DNA of 64,000 bases, taken from the NCBI GenBank assembly GCA_009929695.1, contig RZZW01000007.1, positions 1 to 64,000 of the forward strand, written 5' to 3'. The translations under genes and the position numbers were made by a program. Below are positions 8,621 through 17,654 of the stretch, in pieces (positions within the stretch are counted from its first letter, which is position 1; each line of letters begins with the position of its first letter). Below the pieces are notes generated by a model. That model ran no database searches, was not told the DNA's origin, and saw nothing but the letters and a program-made list of their open reading frames with translations. The stretch is from Clostridia bacterium. GTDB lineage: Bacteria > Bacillota > Clostridia > Oscillospirales > Ruminococcaceae.

Positions 8621-9344
8621 GGTGCTTATAGTAGATGATGAACAAGTTGTGCGGGACGGAATAAGCGCTTGTATAACATGGGAAAACTATGATCTTTCAC
8701 TTATTGGCGCAACTGAAAATGCAGTTAAAGCTCTTGACATTATCTGTGGTAATTCGCCTGATATTGTGATAACAGATATTAAAATGCCCGTGATGGATGG
8801 GCTTGAGTTAATACGAGAAACTAAAAATCGCGGCTATAGAATATGCTTTATCATTATGTCGGGCTACAGTGAGTTTGACTATGCAAGACAGGCCGTAAAG
8901 CTTGGCGTTGCAGACTATCTGATAAAGCCAGTGCGCCCTCAGGAGCTTGTTGCGGCGTTGGAAACTGCAAAATGTCGTATTTCGGGTGAGCCTTTGCCGT
9001 CTGCGGAAAAACATTACAGCAAAACTATAACGCAAGTGCTGGCTATTGTTGATGAAGAACTTGACAATATAGATTTGTCATTAAAATGGATAGCTGTAGA
9101 AAGACTGTTTATGGATGGGAATTATCTAAGCAAGCTGTTTCAAAAGGAAACAGGAGGAAGATTTTCAAATTATTTAACTGCGCAACGCATGGAAACCGCG
9201 CTTAAGCTGTTTAGACGCAACGATGAGATTACGGTGAACGATGTGGCAGAGCGCGTAGGCTTTGGGCAAAATCCGCAATATTTTAGCACAGTATTTAAAA
9301 AGTATTTTGGCGTATCGCCGTCAAACTTTTATAAAATACCGTGA
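8607..9344 (+). CDS. Response regulator, YesN-like, with AraC-type output domain
   Basis: 245 aa. Receiver domain at 1-120 with the acidic pair DDE (10-12), phosphoacceptor Asp57 in DIVITDIKMP, and Lys in YLIKPV. The C-terminal AraC helix-turn-helix spans about 140-245 and ends VGFGQNPQYFSTVFKKYFGVSPSNF. The usual linker between them is very short for this family (often 350-540 aa). The start overlaps the kinase 3' end, indicating translational coupling. It likely activates the ABC operon beginning at 9560; no direct-repeat binding site could be assigned by eye. Confidence 0.9.
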   Translation: MKRYKVLIVDDEQVVRDGISACITWENYDLSLIGATENAVKALDIICGNSPDIVITDIKMPVMDGLELIRETKNRGYRICFIIMSGYSEFDYARQAVKLGVADYLIKPVRPQELVAALETAKCRISGEPLPSAEKHYSKTITQVLAIVDEELDNIDLSLKWIAVERLFMDGNYLSKLFQKETGGRFSNYLTAQRMETALKLFRRNDEITVNDVAERVGFGQNPQYFSTVFKKYFGVSPSNFYKIP

Positions 9345-9360
9345 AATATACAGAAGCCTT

Positions 9361-9402
9361 AAGAGACGGAAGAGGTCGCAAAACTTCAACCGTCTTATTT
9401 GT
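9361..9402 (+). terminator. Probable terminator after the two-component genes
   Basis: AAGAGACGG (9361-9369) and CCGTCTTA (9390-9397) form an imperfect stem (one bulge) followed by TTTGTTTG. It lies 16 bases after the response-regulator stop. Confidence 0.5.
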
Positions 9403-9491
9403 TTGTGCAAAATGCATAAAAATATTGTATAAATATGTAAAAGTAAGATTACACTGCACATTTTTTTGAAGATTTGAAACGTTATTTTAAA

Positions 9492-9520
9492 TTGTTAAAT
9501 ATTTTTTGACAATCTATAAT
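9492..9520 (+). promoter_or_regulatory. Promoter of the lpl-like ABC transporter operon
   Basis: TTGTTA (9492-9497), 17-base spacer, TATAAT (9515-9520), about 40 bases before the GTG start at 9560. The weak -35 fits a promoter needing an activator such as the adjacent AraC-type response regulator. Confidence 0.55.
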
Positions 9521-9559
9521 ATAGACACACGAAACAAAAACACACAAGGAGGAAACAAT

Positions 9560-10906
9560 GTGAAAAGCACAAGAAAAGCACTAAGTTTAGTTTTAGCGGG
9601 CACTATGATTGCCTCATCACTTCTGACAGGCTGTGGCTCTTCAACAAGTACGGCGGCTTCAACAGCATCATCTTCAGCGCAAGCCTCATCTGTGGCAGCA
9701 CAGACAACAAAGGATATGCGCGTGGGCTGGTGGGGAAGCCAAAGCCGACATGATGCGACAATATCGGTTTTCGACACCTACGGAAAGCTCAACAATGTAA
9801 ATTTTACATATGAGTATAACAGCTATGACAGCTATTGGGAAACACTTGCAACTCAATCGGTCGGCGGACATCTACCGGATGTTATTCAGCAGGTAACAGA
9901 TCAGTTTTCAAGCTACATCAACAGCGGACTGCTTGTAGATTTGCAGCCGTATGTTGACAGCGGTGTTATTGACACCAGTGATATTGATGACGTTTTTCTT
10001 TCAGGCGGAGAGTACAAAGGCGGACTGTATGGCATTTCGCTTGGCACAAATGTAATGACAATTATGTATAATCCAGAGCTATTTAAGGCCGCTGGGGTAG
10101 ACGAACCTAAAGATGGCTGGGCGTGGAGCGACTTTGTGAAAACTGCGCGCGATATATATGCCGCAACAGGTGTGCAGACAGAAAATGTTGCAGTTGGTAT
10201 GCCACGCTATCTGTTTGAAGCGATGATACGCTCAAAAGGACAGGCGCTTTATAGTGAAGACGGCAAAGACTTTGGATTTGATGATGAAACAAAGGCAGAA
10301 CTTATACAGGTGCTGCAAGACTGCTATGATCTTACGACAGAAGGCGTGTTCGTAGATCCGGAGGAGCAGATACTTTGGTCGGATAACTCTGAGCGCGCTT
10401 TCTGCAAAGGCGAAGCGGCAATGGCTATGAACTGGAGCAGCTCATTTGTCAATTTCAGCGGACAATATAACCTTACATTTGATATGACCACACAGCCAGT
10501 TCTTGATGATGCAACAACACAGGGTATGTATATGCGCCCTGCACAGTTTTTCTCTGTTACAACAAGCAGCAAAGACCCAGAGGCAGCAGCGGCGGCTATT
10601 AACTACTTTGTAAATGACCTTGAAGCAAATACACAGACGCTCAAGGGCGAACGCGGAGTACCTATCAACACAACAATACGTACCACTCTTCGTGATAGCT
10701 CGGATGAGACTACCCAAAAGGTGTATGATTTCATAAGCGATGTTTCAGAGTTTTGCCGCGATAATGACCCTAGCGAACCAGCCGCGTCACGTCAGTGTGT
10801 AGAAGTTCTCAACAATAATGTCAATGAAGTTATGTATGGTCAGATGACAGCAGAGGATTGTATAAACGATTGGATGCAACAGTCTATTGAAATACTGGGC
10901 GCATAA
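9560..10906 (+). CDS. Sugar ABC transporter substrate-binding lipoprotein (CUT1 family)
   Basis: 448 aa. GTG start at 9560 is placed by the strong AAGGAGGAAACA just upstream. A lipoprotein signal ends in LLTGC with Cys25 as the lipidated residue, followed by a Ser/Ala-rich linker. The body is an SBP_bac_1 fold (GLYGISLGTNVMTIMYNPELFKAAG, then DEPKDGWAWSDFVKTARDI). Anchored outside the membrane, it would deliver an oligosaccharide to the permeases at 10995 and 11951. The arrangement lipoprotein, two permeases, GH4 enzyme matches Bacillus lplABCD, so galacturonide or rhamnogalacturonide is the likely ligand. No ATPase is encoded here; a shared MsmX-like ATPase elsewhere is expected. Confidence 0.9.
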   Translation: MKSTRKALSLVLAGTMIASSLLTGCGSSTSTAASTASSSAQASSVAAQTTKDMRVGWWGSQSRHDATISVFDTYGKLNNVNFTYEYNSYDSYWETLATQSVGGHLPDVIQQVTDQFSSYINSGLLVDLQPYVDSGVIDTSDIDDVFLSGGEYKGGLYGISLGTNVMTIMYNPELFKAAGVDEPKDGWAWSDFVKTARDIYAATGVQTENVAVGMPRYLFEAMIRSKGQALYSEDGKDFGFDDETKAELIQVLQDCYDLTTEGVFVDPEEQILWSDNSERAFCKGEAAMAMNWSSSFVNFSGQYNLTFDMTTQPVLDDATTQGMYMRPAQFFSVTTSSKDPEAAAAAINYFVNDLEANTQTLKGERGVPINTTIRTTLRDSSDETTQKVYDFISDVSEFCRDNDPSEPAASRQCVEVLNNNVNEVMYGQMTAEDCINDWMQQSIEILGA

Positions 10907-10926
10907 CAGAAAAAACAATACGTGCG

Positions 10927-10953
10927 GGCGGTATGGCAAAACGTCATACCGCC
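10927..10953 (+). terminator. Intercistronic hairpin after the binding-protein gene
   Basis: GGCGGTATG (10927-10935) pairs perfectly with CATACCGCC (10945-10953), followed by TTATATGTT. The poor U-tract and position between binding protein and permease suggest partial termination or 3'-end protection, giving more binding protein than permease. Confidence 0.6.
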
Positions 10954-10994
10954 TTATATGTTAAACCAGAACAAAGCCATAAAGGGGGACAACC

Positions 10995-11954
10995 ATGCTG
11001 CACAAGAAAAACAAGAAGCTGTCACGGCTTATTTACAATCCAAATGTCGAGGGGTATATTTTTATCCTTCCGTGGCTGATAGGCTTTTTTTGCTTTACGC
11101 TTTTGCCGTTTATAATATCATTCGTTCTATCGTTTACAGATTATAATATACTTGAAAAAGAAACAAACTTTATTGGTTTGGCAAACTATATAAAGCTTTT
11201 TACCGAGGACAGATTGTATTTAAAATCCTTGGCTGTAACTTTTAAATTTGCGTTGATTTCCGTGCCGCTGCGCCTTATATTTGCGCTTGCGGTGGCAATG
11301 ATTTTAAATAGAAAAACAAAAGCAATACCAGCGTACCGCGTTATGTATTATCTTCCATCCATAATCGGAGGAAGTGTGGCTGTATCTGTAATGTGGCGCA
11401 ATTTGTTTTCAAAGGCAGGCGTGTTCAATTCGCTGTTGCAGCTTATAGGCATTCCTTGTGAGATAAACTGGCTTTCAAATACAAACACAGCACTTTATAC
11501 GCTTATTCTTTTGTATGTTTGGCAGTTTGGCTCTGCTATGCTTATATTTCTCTCTGGTCTTAAGCAAATACCGGTTACATATTACGAGGCGGCAACGGTG
11601 GATGGCGCAGGGCCTGTAAAACAGTTTTTTAGCATCACCCTGCCTATGCTAAGCCCTATAATTTTGTTTAATCTTGTTATGCAGATAATAAATGGGTTTA
11701 TGGTGTTTACTCAGGCGCAGATAATTACAAACGGCGGCCCTGTTAATGAGACGCTTGTTTATGTGCTTTATATGTATCAAAAGAGCTTTAAGTATTACGA
11801 TATGGGCTATGGCTCGGCAATGGCATGGATACTGCTTGTTATAATAGGCTTTTTTACAGCGCTTGTATTTAAGTCGTCAAGTCAATGGGCTTTTTACGAA
11901 TCTGAAACAGGGGCATCTAAACAAAAGAAAACGAGAAAGGAGCGAAAAAAATGA
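10995..11954 (+). CDS. Sugar ABC transporter permease, MalF/LplB-like
   Basis: 319 aa with six predicted membrane helices, beginning FILPWLIGFFCFTLLPFIISFVLSF. The EAA motif contacting the ATPase is YYEAATVDGAGPVKQFFSITLPMLSP (around residues 196-221). Start ATG 10995 follows AAAGGGGGACAACC. The C-terminus is Lys-rich (KQKKTRKERKK). The stop overlaps the start of the second permease. Works as the heterodimeric membrane channel for the 9560 binding protein. Confidence 0.9.
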   Translation: MLHKKNKKLSRLIYNPNVEGYIFILPWLIGFFCFTLLPFIISFVLSFTDYNILEKETNFIGLANYIKLFTEDRLYLKSLAVTFKFALISVPLRLIFALAVAMILNRKTKAIPAYRVMYYLPSIIGGSVAVSVMWRNLFSKAGVFNSLLQLIGIPCEINWLSNTNTALYTLILLYVWQFGSAMLIFLSGLKQIPVTYYEAATVDGAGPVKQFFSITLPMLSPIILFNLVMQIINGFMVFTQAQIITNGGPVNETLVYVLYMYQKSFKYYDMGYGSAMAWILLVIIGFFTALVFKSSSQWAFYESETGASKQKKTRKERKK

Positions 11955-12802
11955 TAAAAATTGCGACAAAACGAAAAATAAATATGGTTATATATCATAT
12001 TTTAGTTTGTGGCTTTGGGCTTGTTATGATATACCCGCTAATTTGGATGATTTTTAGCTCTTTCAAAGAGAGCAGCCTTGTTATGACAACAGTGACTCAG
12101 CTGTTTCCGACAGAGTGGAAATTGAGCAACTATATCACTGGTTGGAAGGGTTTTGGAGGCATCAGTTTCGCAACATTTTTTAAAAATTCTTTTATCATAA
12201 CCATTCTTTCCACCATCGGCGGCGTTGTGTCATCAACAATAGTGGTGTTTGGATTTTCTCGCCTTAAATTTAAGGGCAGAAGCATATGGTTTATGCTTAT
12301 GCTGCTTACGATGATGATGCCAAGTCAGGTTTTGATGATACCGCAGTATATTATTTTCAATAAAATAGGCTGGGTAAATACAATGCTGCCAATTGTAGTT
12401 CCCGAATGGTTTGGAAAAGCGTTTTTTATTTTTCTTGTAATGCAGTTTATATCTGGTATTCCCAGAGAGCTTGATGAGGCGGCACGCATTGACGGGTGCA
12501 GCACATATAAAATTTTCGGAAAAATTATTGTGCCGCTTGTGCGGCCTGCAATGGTAACCTGTGCGATATTCGCTTTCTATTGGAAGTGGGACGATTATAT
12601 GAGCTCGCTGATATATCTCAATTCTCCTACAAAGTTTACTGTTTCAATAGCGCTTAAAAACTTTACAGACCCCACAAGCGTGTCTGATTATGGCGCGATG
12701 TTTGCAATGTGCGTGCTCTCGCTTGTTCCTATTATAGTGATTTTTCTTTTGCTTCAAAAATATATTGTTGACGGCATTGCAACATCTGGGTTAAAGGGCT
12801 AA
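11951..12802 (+). CDS. Sugar ABC transporter permease, MalG/LplC-like
   Basis: 283 aa, six helices, start ATG overlapping the previous stop (ATGA) with GAAAGGAGCG upstream. EAA loop: ELDEAARIDGCSTYKIFGKIIVPLVRP (about 175-202). Ends with the CUT1-typical QKYIVDGIATSGLKG. Second half of the transport channel of this operon. Confidence 0.92.
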   Translation: MIKIATKRKINMVIYHILVCGFGLVMIYPLIWMIFSSFKESSLVMTTVTQLFPTEWKLSNYITGWKGFGGISFATFFKNSFIITILSTIGGVVSSTIVVFGFSRLKFKGRSIWFMLMLLTMMMPSQVLMIPQYIIFNKIGWVNTMLPIVVPEWFGKAFFIFLVMQFISGIPRELDEAARIDGCSTYKIFGKIIVPLVRPAMVTCAIFAFYWKWDDYMSSLIYLNSPTKFTVSIALKNFTDPTSVSDYGAMFAMCVLSLVPIIVIFLLLQKYIVDGIATSGLKG

Positions 12803-12838
12803 AATTTAATAGTTTGATTATTGAAAGAAGGATAATTT

Positions 12839-14230
12839 ATGAAATACACCGAAAACAAAGTGGAAGATGTACATATTGCGTATATAGGCGGGGGCAGCAG
12901 GGGTTGGGCGTGGCAGTTTATGTCAGACCTCGCCAATGATACAGTTATGAGTGGTGAGGTTCGCCTTTATGATATAGATATGGAGGCCGCAAAGCATAAC
13001 GAGATAATCGGGAATAAATACACCACACACAAAGACCATAAGGGAGATTGGCTATACAGGGCAGTGCCCTCCTTGCAGGAGGCTTTGACAGGCGCTGACT
13101 TTGTTATTATATCAATTCTGCCCGCAACATTTAAAGAGATGGGCTCGGATATTCACGCGCCAGAGAAGTATAGTATTTATCAGTCTGTCGGAGATACTGC
13201 TGGCCCTGGTGGATTGATGCGCGCAATGCGCACTATACCGATGTATGTGGAAATAGCAAATGCTATAAAAGCCTTTTGTCCAGATTCATGGGTAATAAAC
13301 TATACAAATCCGATGACCGTTTGCGTGCGTACACTATATACCGTTTTTCCGCAAATCAAGGCGTTTGGCTGCTGCCATGAAGTTTTTGGCACGCAAAAGC
13401 TGCTCGCATATATGCTTGACGATATGCTTGGAATAAAAGATGTGCAGCGGAGCGAAATAAAGGTAAATGTGCTTGGAATAAACCATTTTACATGGTTTGA
13501 CAAGGCGAGCTATAAGGGCATGGACTTGTTCCCGATTTACAAGCAGTTTGTTGACAAGCATTACGACGAGGGTGTTTGCATTTATCAGGATAGCAACTGG
13601 CTAAACAGTACGTTTAAATCTCAAGAGCGTGTTAAATTTGATCTTTTCCGCAGATATGGGCTCATCGCTGCTGCGGGAGACAGGCATCTTGTAGAGTTTC
13701 TGCCGCCGTGGTATCTTAAAAACCCCGAAACAGTAAAAAGTTGGATGTTTGGCTTGACAACAATAGATATGCGTTTAAAACAGCTTGATGAACGCCTTGA
13801 ACGAAGCAAGCGACTTGTGAGCGGCGAGGAAGAAGTATCCATGAAGCCATCAGGTGAGGAGGGCGTGCTTTTGATGAAGGCTCTTCTTGGTATGGGCGAT
13901 ATTATAAGCAATGTCAATATCCCCAATTATGGTCAGATACCAAATCTTCCGCTTGGCGCAGTTGTAGAGACAAACGCACTGTTTAGATGCGACGACATTG
14001 CCCCAGTTATGGCGGGAAAGCTGCCAGATGATTTGTGCTCGCTTGTAATTAAACACTGCTTACAGCAGGAGAACACAGTCAAAGCGGGGCTTACCTGTGA
14101 TAAAGAGTTGGCATTCAGAGCCTTTATGGACGACCCGCTAATGACAATAGGCTTAAACGACGGCAAAGAATTATTTGAAACAATGCTGCATAACCAAAAA
14201 GACTATCTGCCAGGTTGGAATGTAAAATAA
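12839..14230 (+). CDS. GH4 family glycosidase, LplD-like (probable alpha-galacturonidase)
   Basis: 463 aa. N-terminal Rossmann motif IAYIGGGSRGWAWQFM binds NAD; DTAGPGGLMRAMRTIP and YTNPM follow; the Mn-binding GCCHEVFG (Cys near 178) and GINHFTWF complete the GH4 active site. GH4 enzymes hydrolyse by transient oxidation at C3 and need NAD and Mn. Within GH4 the NxxTWF/CCHE pattern and synteny with LplB/LplC-type permeases point to the alpha-galacturonidase (LplD) branch. Cytoplasmic, as it would act on imported oligosaccharides. Start at ATG 12839 after GAAAGAAGGATAATTT. Confidence 0.85.
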   Translation: MKYTENKVEDVHIAYIGGGSRGWAWQFMSDLANDTVMSGEVRLYDIDMEAAKHNEIIGNKYTTHKDHKGDWLYRAVPSLQEALTGADFVIISILPATFKEMGSDIHAPEKYSIYQSVGDTAGPGGLMRAMRTIPMYVEIANAIKAFCPDSWVINYTNPMTVCVRTLYTVFPQIKAFGCCHEVFGTQKLLAYMLDDMLGIKDVQRSEIKVNVLGINHFTWFDKASYKGMDLFPIYKQFVDKHYDEGVCIYQDSNWLNSTFKSQERVKFDLFRRYGLIAAAGDRHLVEFLPPWYLKNPETVKSWMFGLTTIDMRLKQLDERLERSKRLVSGEEEVSMKPSGEEGVLLMKALLGMGDIISNVNIPNYGQIPNLPLGAVVETNALFRCDDIAPVMAGKLPDDLCSLVIKHCLQQENTVKAGLTCDKELAFRAFMDDPLMTIGLNDGKELFETMLHNQKDYLPGWNVK

Positions 14231-14252
14231 TATCGGGAAGAGTTGATAATAC

Positions 14253-16268
14253 ATGGATAGACGCACAGTTGAGCTGTCGCATGAAGATTTCATGGATTTT
14301 GCAATAGGCGAATTTCCTTATGACCCGGGACACACAGCCACAGGCGAATATCATTATCTTGAGAACGAGGGATATTGCGGACGATGGTACGACCCTGTTG
14401 TAAGCTACACATATAACGGATCAGGGGCTTCTTGGATAGTAACCGAGGAGGCTGGCGCTCATTATATGGAGCAAATGCGAATTATGCCAAAAAATATCAA
14501 TCCAATGCTCATAACGGGTGATGTTCTGTGGGCAAATTATACCGTAAATGTAAGAATGCGTATTCTTAATACAAAAATGGGAAGCGCAGGCATGTGCCTT
14601 TGCTGCCAAAATACACTCAATACGCTTGCGTTTGTGCTTGAAAATCAAACGGCAAAGCTAGTGCTAAGATATAAAGAAAGCAGCACTGTATTAAAAGAAA
14701 CGCCGTTTGCATATAGCTGCGATGAGTTTCATTTGTTGACAGCTTATTGTGATAATGACAATGTAATATGCTGTATAGATGGACAAGAATTGTTTGCGGT
14801 GAAGTGCGAACAGGCGGTGAAAGGCGGAAAGGTTGGCATAACAGCCACAATGCCTGCACAGTTTGAGCTTTTGACGGTTTTAGTGAGTGAAGAGGATAGC
14901 ATCAAGCTCAACAAGCTTAAAGATGAATATAACCGTCATTCTAAAGAGACACAACAAAAATATCCAGAGATGAAATTGTATAAAAAAATTGACCTCAAAA
15001 ATTTTGGCACAGGGCGTCAAGTGCGCTTTGGGCATCTGCTTGGTGATGACAGATGGCAGATAGTTTTGGGGCAATGCCAAAAGCGTGTGGATCGTGATGC
15101 GTATGCGCATATAAGCTGTGTCACTGCGATTGACCTTGACGGCAACATCATTTGGCAGCTTGGCGAGCCGTCCACCAGCTATGCACACGGAAAAATATCC
15201 GCAGATTTGCCGTTGCAGGTATATGACATTGACGACGATGGCTTTGACGAGGTGATAACGGCGCGCAATGGTGAAATACTTGTGCTCGACGGCCGCAGCG
15301 GGGCTGTAAAAAAGCGTGCTAAAACACCGTTTTCAGATGATGACGACAGCACTCTTATCGGTGTGCCATACAATACATATGCCTTTGAACGCATAAATCC
15401 AGACGGTATGCGCATAGCTAATTTTTCAGGCAAAAAGCGTCCTTCAGACATTTTGATAAAGGATAGATATTGCCGGGTGTTTGCCCTTGACAACGATTTA
15501 AAGGTGATGTGGAAATTTCGCAGTGACAAAAACACCGGCCATTTTCCGTATGCAATTGACATAGACGGAGATGGCAAGGACGAACTGTTATGCGGTTATA
15601 ATATGCTCAACAGCGATGGCACGCTGAGATGGACAATGCCTGTGGAAATAGACCATATAGACGAGATAGTGCCAGGCCGTTTTATGGCAGGTGACAATGC
15701 GCTATATTTTGCCGTGGTTGCGGGAACGCAAGGGTTTATGATTGTTGACACAAACGGCAAAATAAAGGTGAGAGATTATATAGGGCACGCCCAACGCGTC
15801 AGCGTGGGAAATTATTGTCCGGATAAAGCAGGTTTTGAGCTGTGCGTAACAAATTTCTGGGGGCATCAGGGAGTTGTATATTTCTATGACAGCACAGGCA
15901 AACCTATGTGGGAACTTGAAAATGAAAAAAACGGAAATGTTATAACACCTGTAAACTGGAAAGGCGATGGCAGCGACCTTATACTTTTAAATGCCCACCC
16001 CACGGCAGGCGGTCTTATTGACGGAACAGGAACACGTGCCGTGCTTTTTCCAGATGACGGTCATCCTACAATGTGTGCTGAGTGCATAGATATCTTTGGA
16101 GATACGCGTGACGAGATAGTTGTATGGGACTATCACTCTATGTGGATATATACACAAGCGGATAATCCGAGAAAAAACGTGTATAAGCCAGTAAAATATC
16201 CACACTACAACGCCTCAAATTATCGTGGCGAATATTCGTTTCCAAATGACAGCTATATAACACCTTAA
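14253..16268 (+). CDS. Cytoplasmic beta-propeller protein, possible rhamnogalacturonan lyase relative
   Basis: 671 aa with no signal peptide or membrane segment. The first 230 residues form a beta-sandwich-like region (GASWIVTEEAGAHYMEQ). From about 240 on there are repeated propeller blades with calcium-type loops: DIDDDGFDEVIT, DIDGDGKDELLCGY, WKGDGSDLILL and FGDTRDEIVVWD, as in FG-GAP and PL11 rhamnogalacturonan lyase propellers. The end (YPHYNASNYRGEYSFPND) is a conserved-looking tail. Following GH4 by 22 bases in the pectin operon, a role in rhamnogalacturonan fragment cleavage is likely but not proven; catalytic residues were not identified. Last gene before a strong terminator. Confidence 0.55.
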   Translation: MDRRTVELSHEDFMDFAIGEFPYDPGHTATGEYHYLENEGYCGRWYDPVVSYTYNGSGASWIVTEEAGAHYMEQMRIMPKNINPMLITGDVLWANYTVNVRMRILNTKMGSAGMCLCCQNTLNTLAFVLENQTAKLVLRYKESSTVLKETPFAYSCDEFHLLTAYCDNDNVICCIDGQELFAVKCEQAVKGGKVGITATMPAQFELLTVLVSEEDSIKLNKLKDEYNRHSKETQQKYPEMKLYKKIDLKNFGTGRQVRFGHLLGDDRWQIVLGQCQKRVDRDAYAHISCVTAIDLDGNIIWQLGEPSTSYAHGKISADLPLQVYDIDDDGFDEVITARNGEILVLDGRSGAVKKRAKTPFSDDDDSTLIGVPYNTYAFERINPDGMRIANFSGKKRPSDILIKDRYCRVFALDNDLKVMWKFRSDKNTGHFPYAIDIDGDGKDELLCGYNMLNSDGTLRWTMPVEIDHIDEIVPGRFMAGDNALYFAVVAGTQGFMIVDTNGKIKVRDYIGHAQRVSVGNYCPDKAGFELCVTNFWGHQGVVYFYDSTGKPMWELENEKNGNVITPVNWKGDGSDLILLNAHPTAGGLIDGTGTRAVLFPDDGHPTMCAECIDIFGDTRDEIVVWDYHSMWIYTQADNPRKNVYKPVKYPHYNASNYRGEYSFPNDSYITP

Positions 16269-16273
16269 TAAAT

Positions 16274-16325
16274 AAAAAGTATTAGTCATGGCTGAGATAA
16301 ATCAGCTGTGGCTAATACTTTTTTT
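16274..16325. terminator. Bidirectional terminator between convergent genes
   Basis: AAAAAGTATTAG (16274-16285) pairs with CTAATACTTTTTT (16312-16324), with an inner GCTGA/TCAGC stem; U-tracts on both strands. Serves the pectin operon and the converging LacI-type regulator gene. Confidence 0.85.
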
Positions 16326-16330
16326 GCGGG

Positions 16331-17347
16331 TCAATCAATACATTCTTTAAAAATAATTTTATTCTCTACCAAAATTTCTGAGGCGGGGATTTTTTTGGAG
16401 GTCAGATAATCAAAAAGTATCATCACTGCGCGATAGCCCTGCTCGGCGGGGCTTTGCTGCAAGGCGACATCAATATGGTTTTCAAGCAGAGCCGATTTAG
16501 CAGCAGGGGAGAAGTCATAAACCACAGTGTTGATTTTTCGACCGCATTCTTCTATTGCGCGGACGCCTGCTTCGGTGTTGCCGCAAAAAACAACATTATC
16601 CACCTGCGCATATTCACGCAGTTGTTCAAGTGTTATGCGGTATGTGCCAAAGCTGTCGTTTGGCAGCTCGACAATTTTAATAAGATGCAGTTCACTTTTT
16701 TTGTCGGCAATATATTTTACGAAGCTCTCAACGCGTTGGCGGTGTCCAAACATGGTGAATGACGGAGAAAAAATCATCACGCTGCCATGCCCTCCGGAAA
16801 TCATATCAATGAGTCGGGCGGCTATTCTTCCGGAACGAGGATAATCGCAGTGTACTGCTGAAAAGCAGGAGACATTATCAAGCAGTGCTGCCAAAAAAAC
16901 TACAGGCAGACCTTCTTGCTTTAGCTGTGTGATTTTGCTTGTGATGTCGGGATGCTCAATCGGAACGAGAATAAGCCCTGCTGCGCCGTCCTCTACGGCG
17001 TTATTGATTTGAGCAAGCTGATCTGCGGGGTCGAAGTCTCGGCAATGATACACTTTGACAGTTATGCCGAAATCGCGTATTTCGTTTTGTGCTCTGCGAA
17101 GCCCATCTTCAACCTCACCAAAAAATTCATTTTGCTGCACATGGAGAACGACAGCGATAGTAAGATTTTTGTTTCGTATCGCGAGCGATTTTGCAACTGT
17201 ATTTGTGCGATAATTCATTTGCTTTGCAATAGTGCGCACTCTTTCCGCTACTTCAGCATTTATACGTCCGCGATTATTTAACGCGCGGTCAACAGTGCCA
17301 ACAGAAACCCCCGCGACAAGCGCTATATCTTTAAGTGTGACAGACAT
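16331..17347 (-). CDS. LacI-family transcriptional regulator
   Basis: 338 aa. Start ATG 17347 behind AGGAGGAATAGCG. N-terminal LacI helix-turn-helix: VTLKDIALVAGVSVGTVDRALNNRGRI, hinge near YRTNTVAKSLA, then a periplasmic-binding-protein-like effector domain (AAGLILVPIEHPDI, FCGNTEAGVRAIEECG). The wing VDRAL instead of VSRVL is seen in sugar/sugar-alcohol regulators. Two copies of TGCGTWAACGYA flank its promoter region and that of the divergent binding-protein gene, so it probably represses itself and the transporter at 17655. The effector is unknown. Confidence 0.9.
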   Translation of the reverse strand: MSVTLKDIALVAGVSVGTVDRALNNRGRINAEVAERVRTIAKQMNYRTNTVAKSLAIRNKNLTIAVVLHVQQNEFFGEVEDGLRRAQNEIRDFGITVKVYHCRDFDPADQLAQINNAVEDGAAGLILVPIEHPDITSKITQLKQEGLPVVFLAALLDNVSCFSAVHCDYPRSGRIAARLIDMISGGHGSVMIFSPSFTMFGHRQRVESFVKYIADKKSELHLIKIVELPNDSFGTYRITLEQLREYAQVDNVVFCGNTEAGVRAIEECGRKINTVVYDFSPAAKSALLENHIDVALQQSPAEQGYRAVMILFDYLTSKKIPASEILVENKIIFKECID

Positions 17348-17360
17348 CGCTATTCCTCCT

Positions 17361-17372
17361 TGCGTAAACGCA
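17361..17372. promoter_or_regulatory. Putative LacI-family operator 1
   Basis: TGCGTAAACGCA lies 14 bases before the regulator start, overlapping its leader. It matches the second site at 17582-17593 at 10 of 12 positions and has the LacI-type inverted half-sites TGCGT/ACGCA. Confidence 0.5.
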
Positions 17373-17544
17373 CACACATTAATTGCATTCTAAGTAATAA
17401 TGTTGCGTGCGCGATAACGTTTTATTCATTATATTACTTTAGTAAAAAATTGTCAATTCAATTTAAAAAAGAGCATAATTGCACAAAAACTGCAACATTT
17501 GTTTATAAATAGCGCTGAAAATTAATCGACCCAAGTAAAAACAA

Positions 17545-17573
17545 TTGACATTCTTAATTGCTAAACCTATACT
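17545..17573 (+). promoter_or_regulatory. Strong sigma-A promoter of the 17655 binding-protein gene
   Basis: Consensus TTGACA (17545-17550), exact 17-base spacer, TATACT (17568-17573). The LacI-type site at 17582 sits at about the transcription start, consistent with repression. Confidence 0.8.
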
Positions 17574-17581
17574 GTAATTAA

Positions 17582-17593
17582 TGCGTTAACGTA
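17582..17593. promoter_or_regulatory. Putative LacI-family operator 2
   Basis: TGCGTTAACGTA, extended by CACGCA, begins 8 bases after the -10 box of the 17655 promoter. Same TGCGTWAACGYA pattern as the site at 17361. Confidence 0.5.
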
Positions 17594-17654
17594 CACGCAA
17601 AATCAAAACAGAATTGGCACAATGCTAATTCGCCATTTGTAAGGAGAGGTTATT

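Noticed and set aside
9506-9520. TTGACA followed by TATAAT as a promoter
   Set aside because: Only three bases separate the hexamers; TTGTTA at 9492 gives the correct 17-base spacing.
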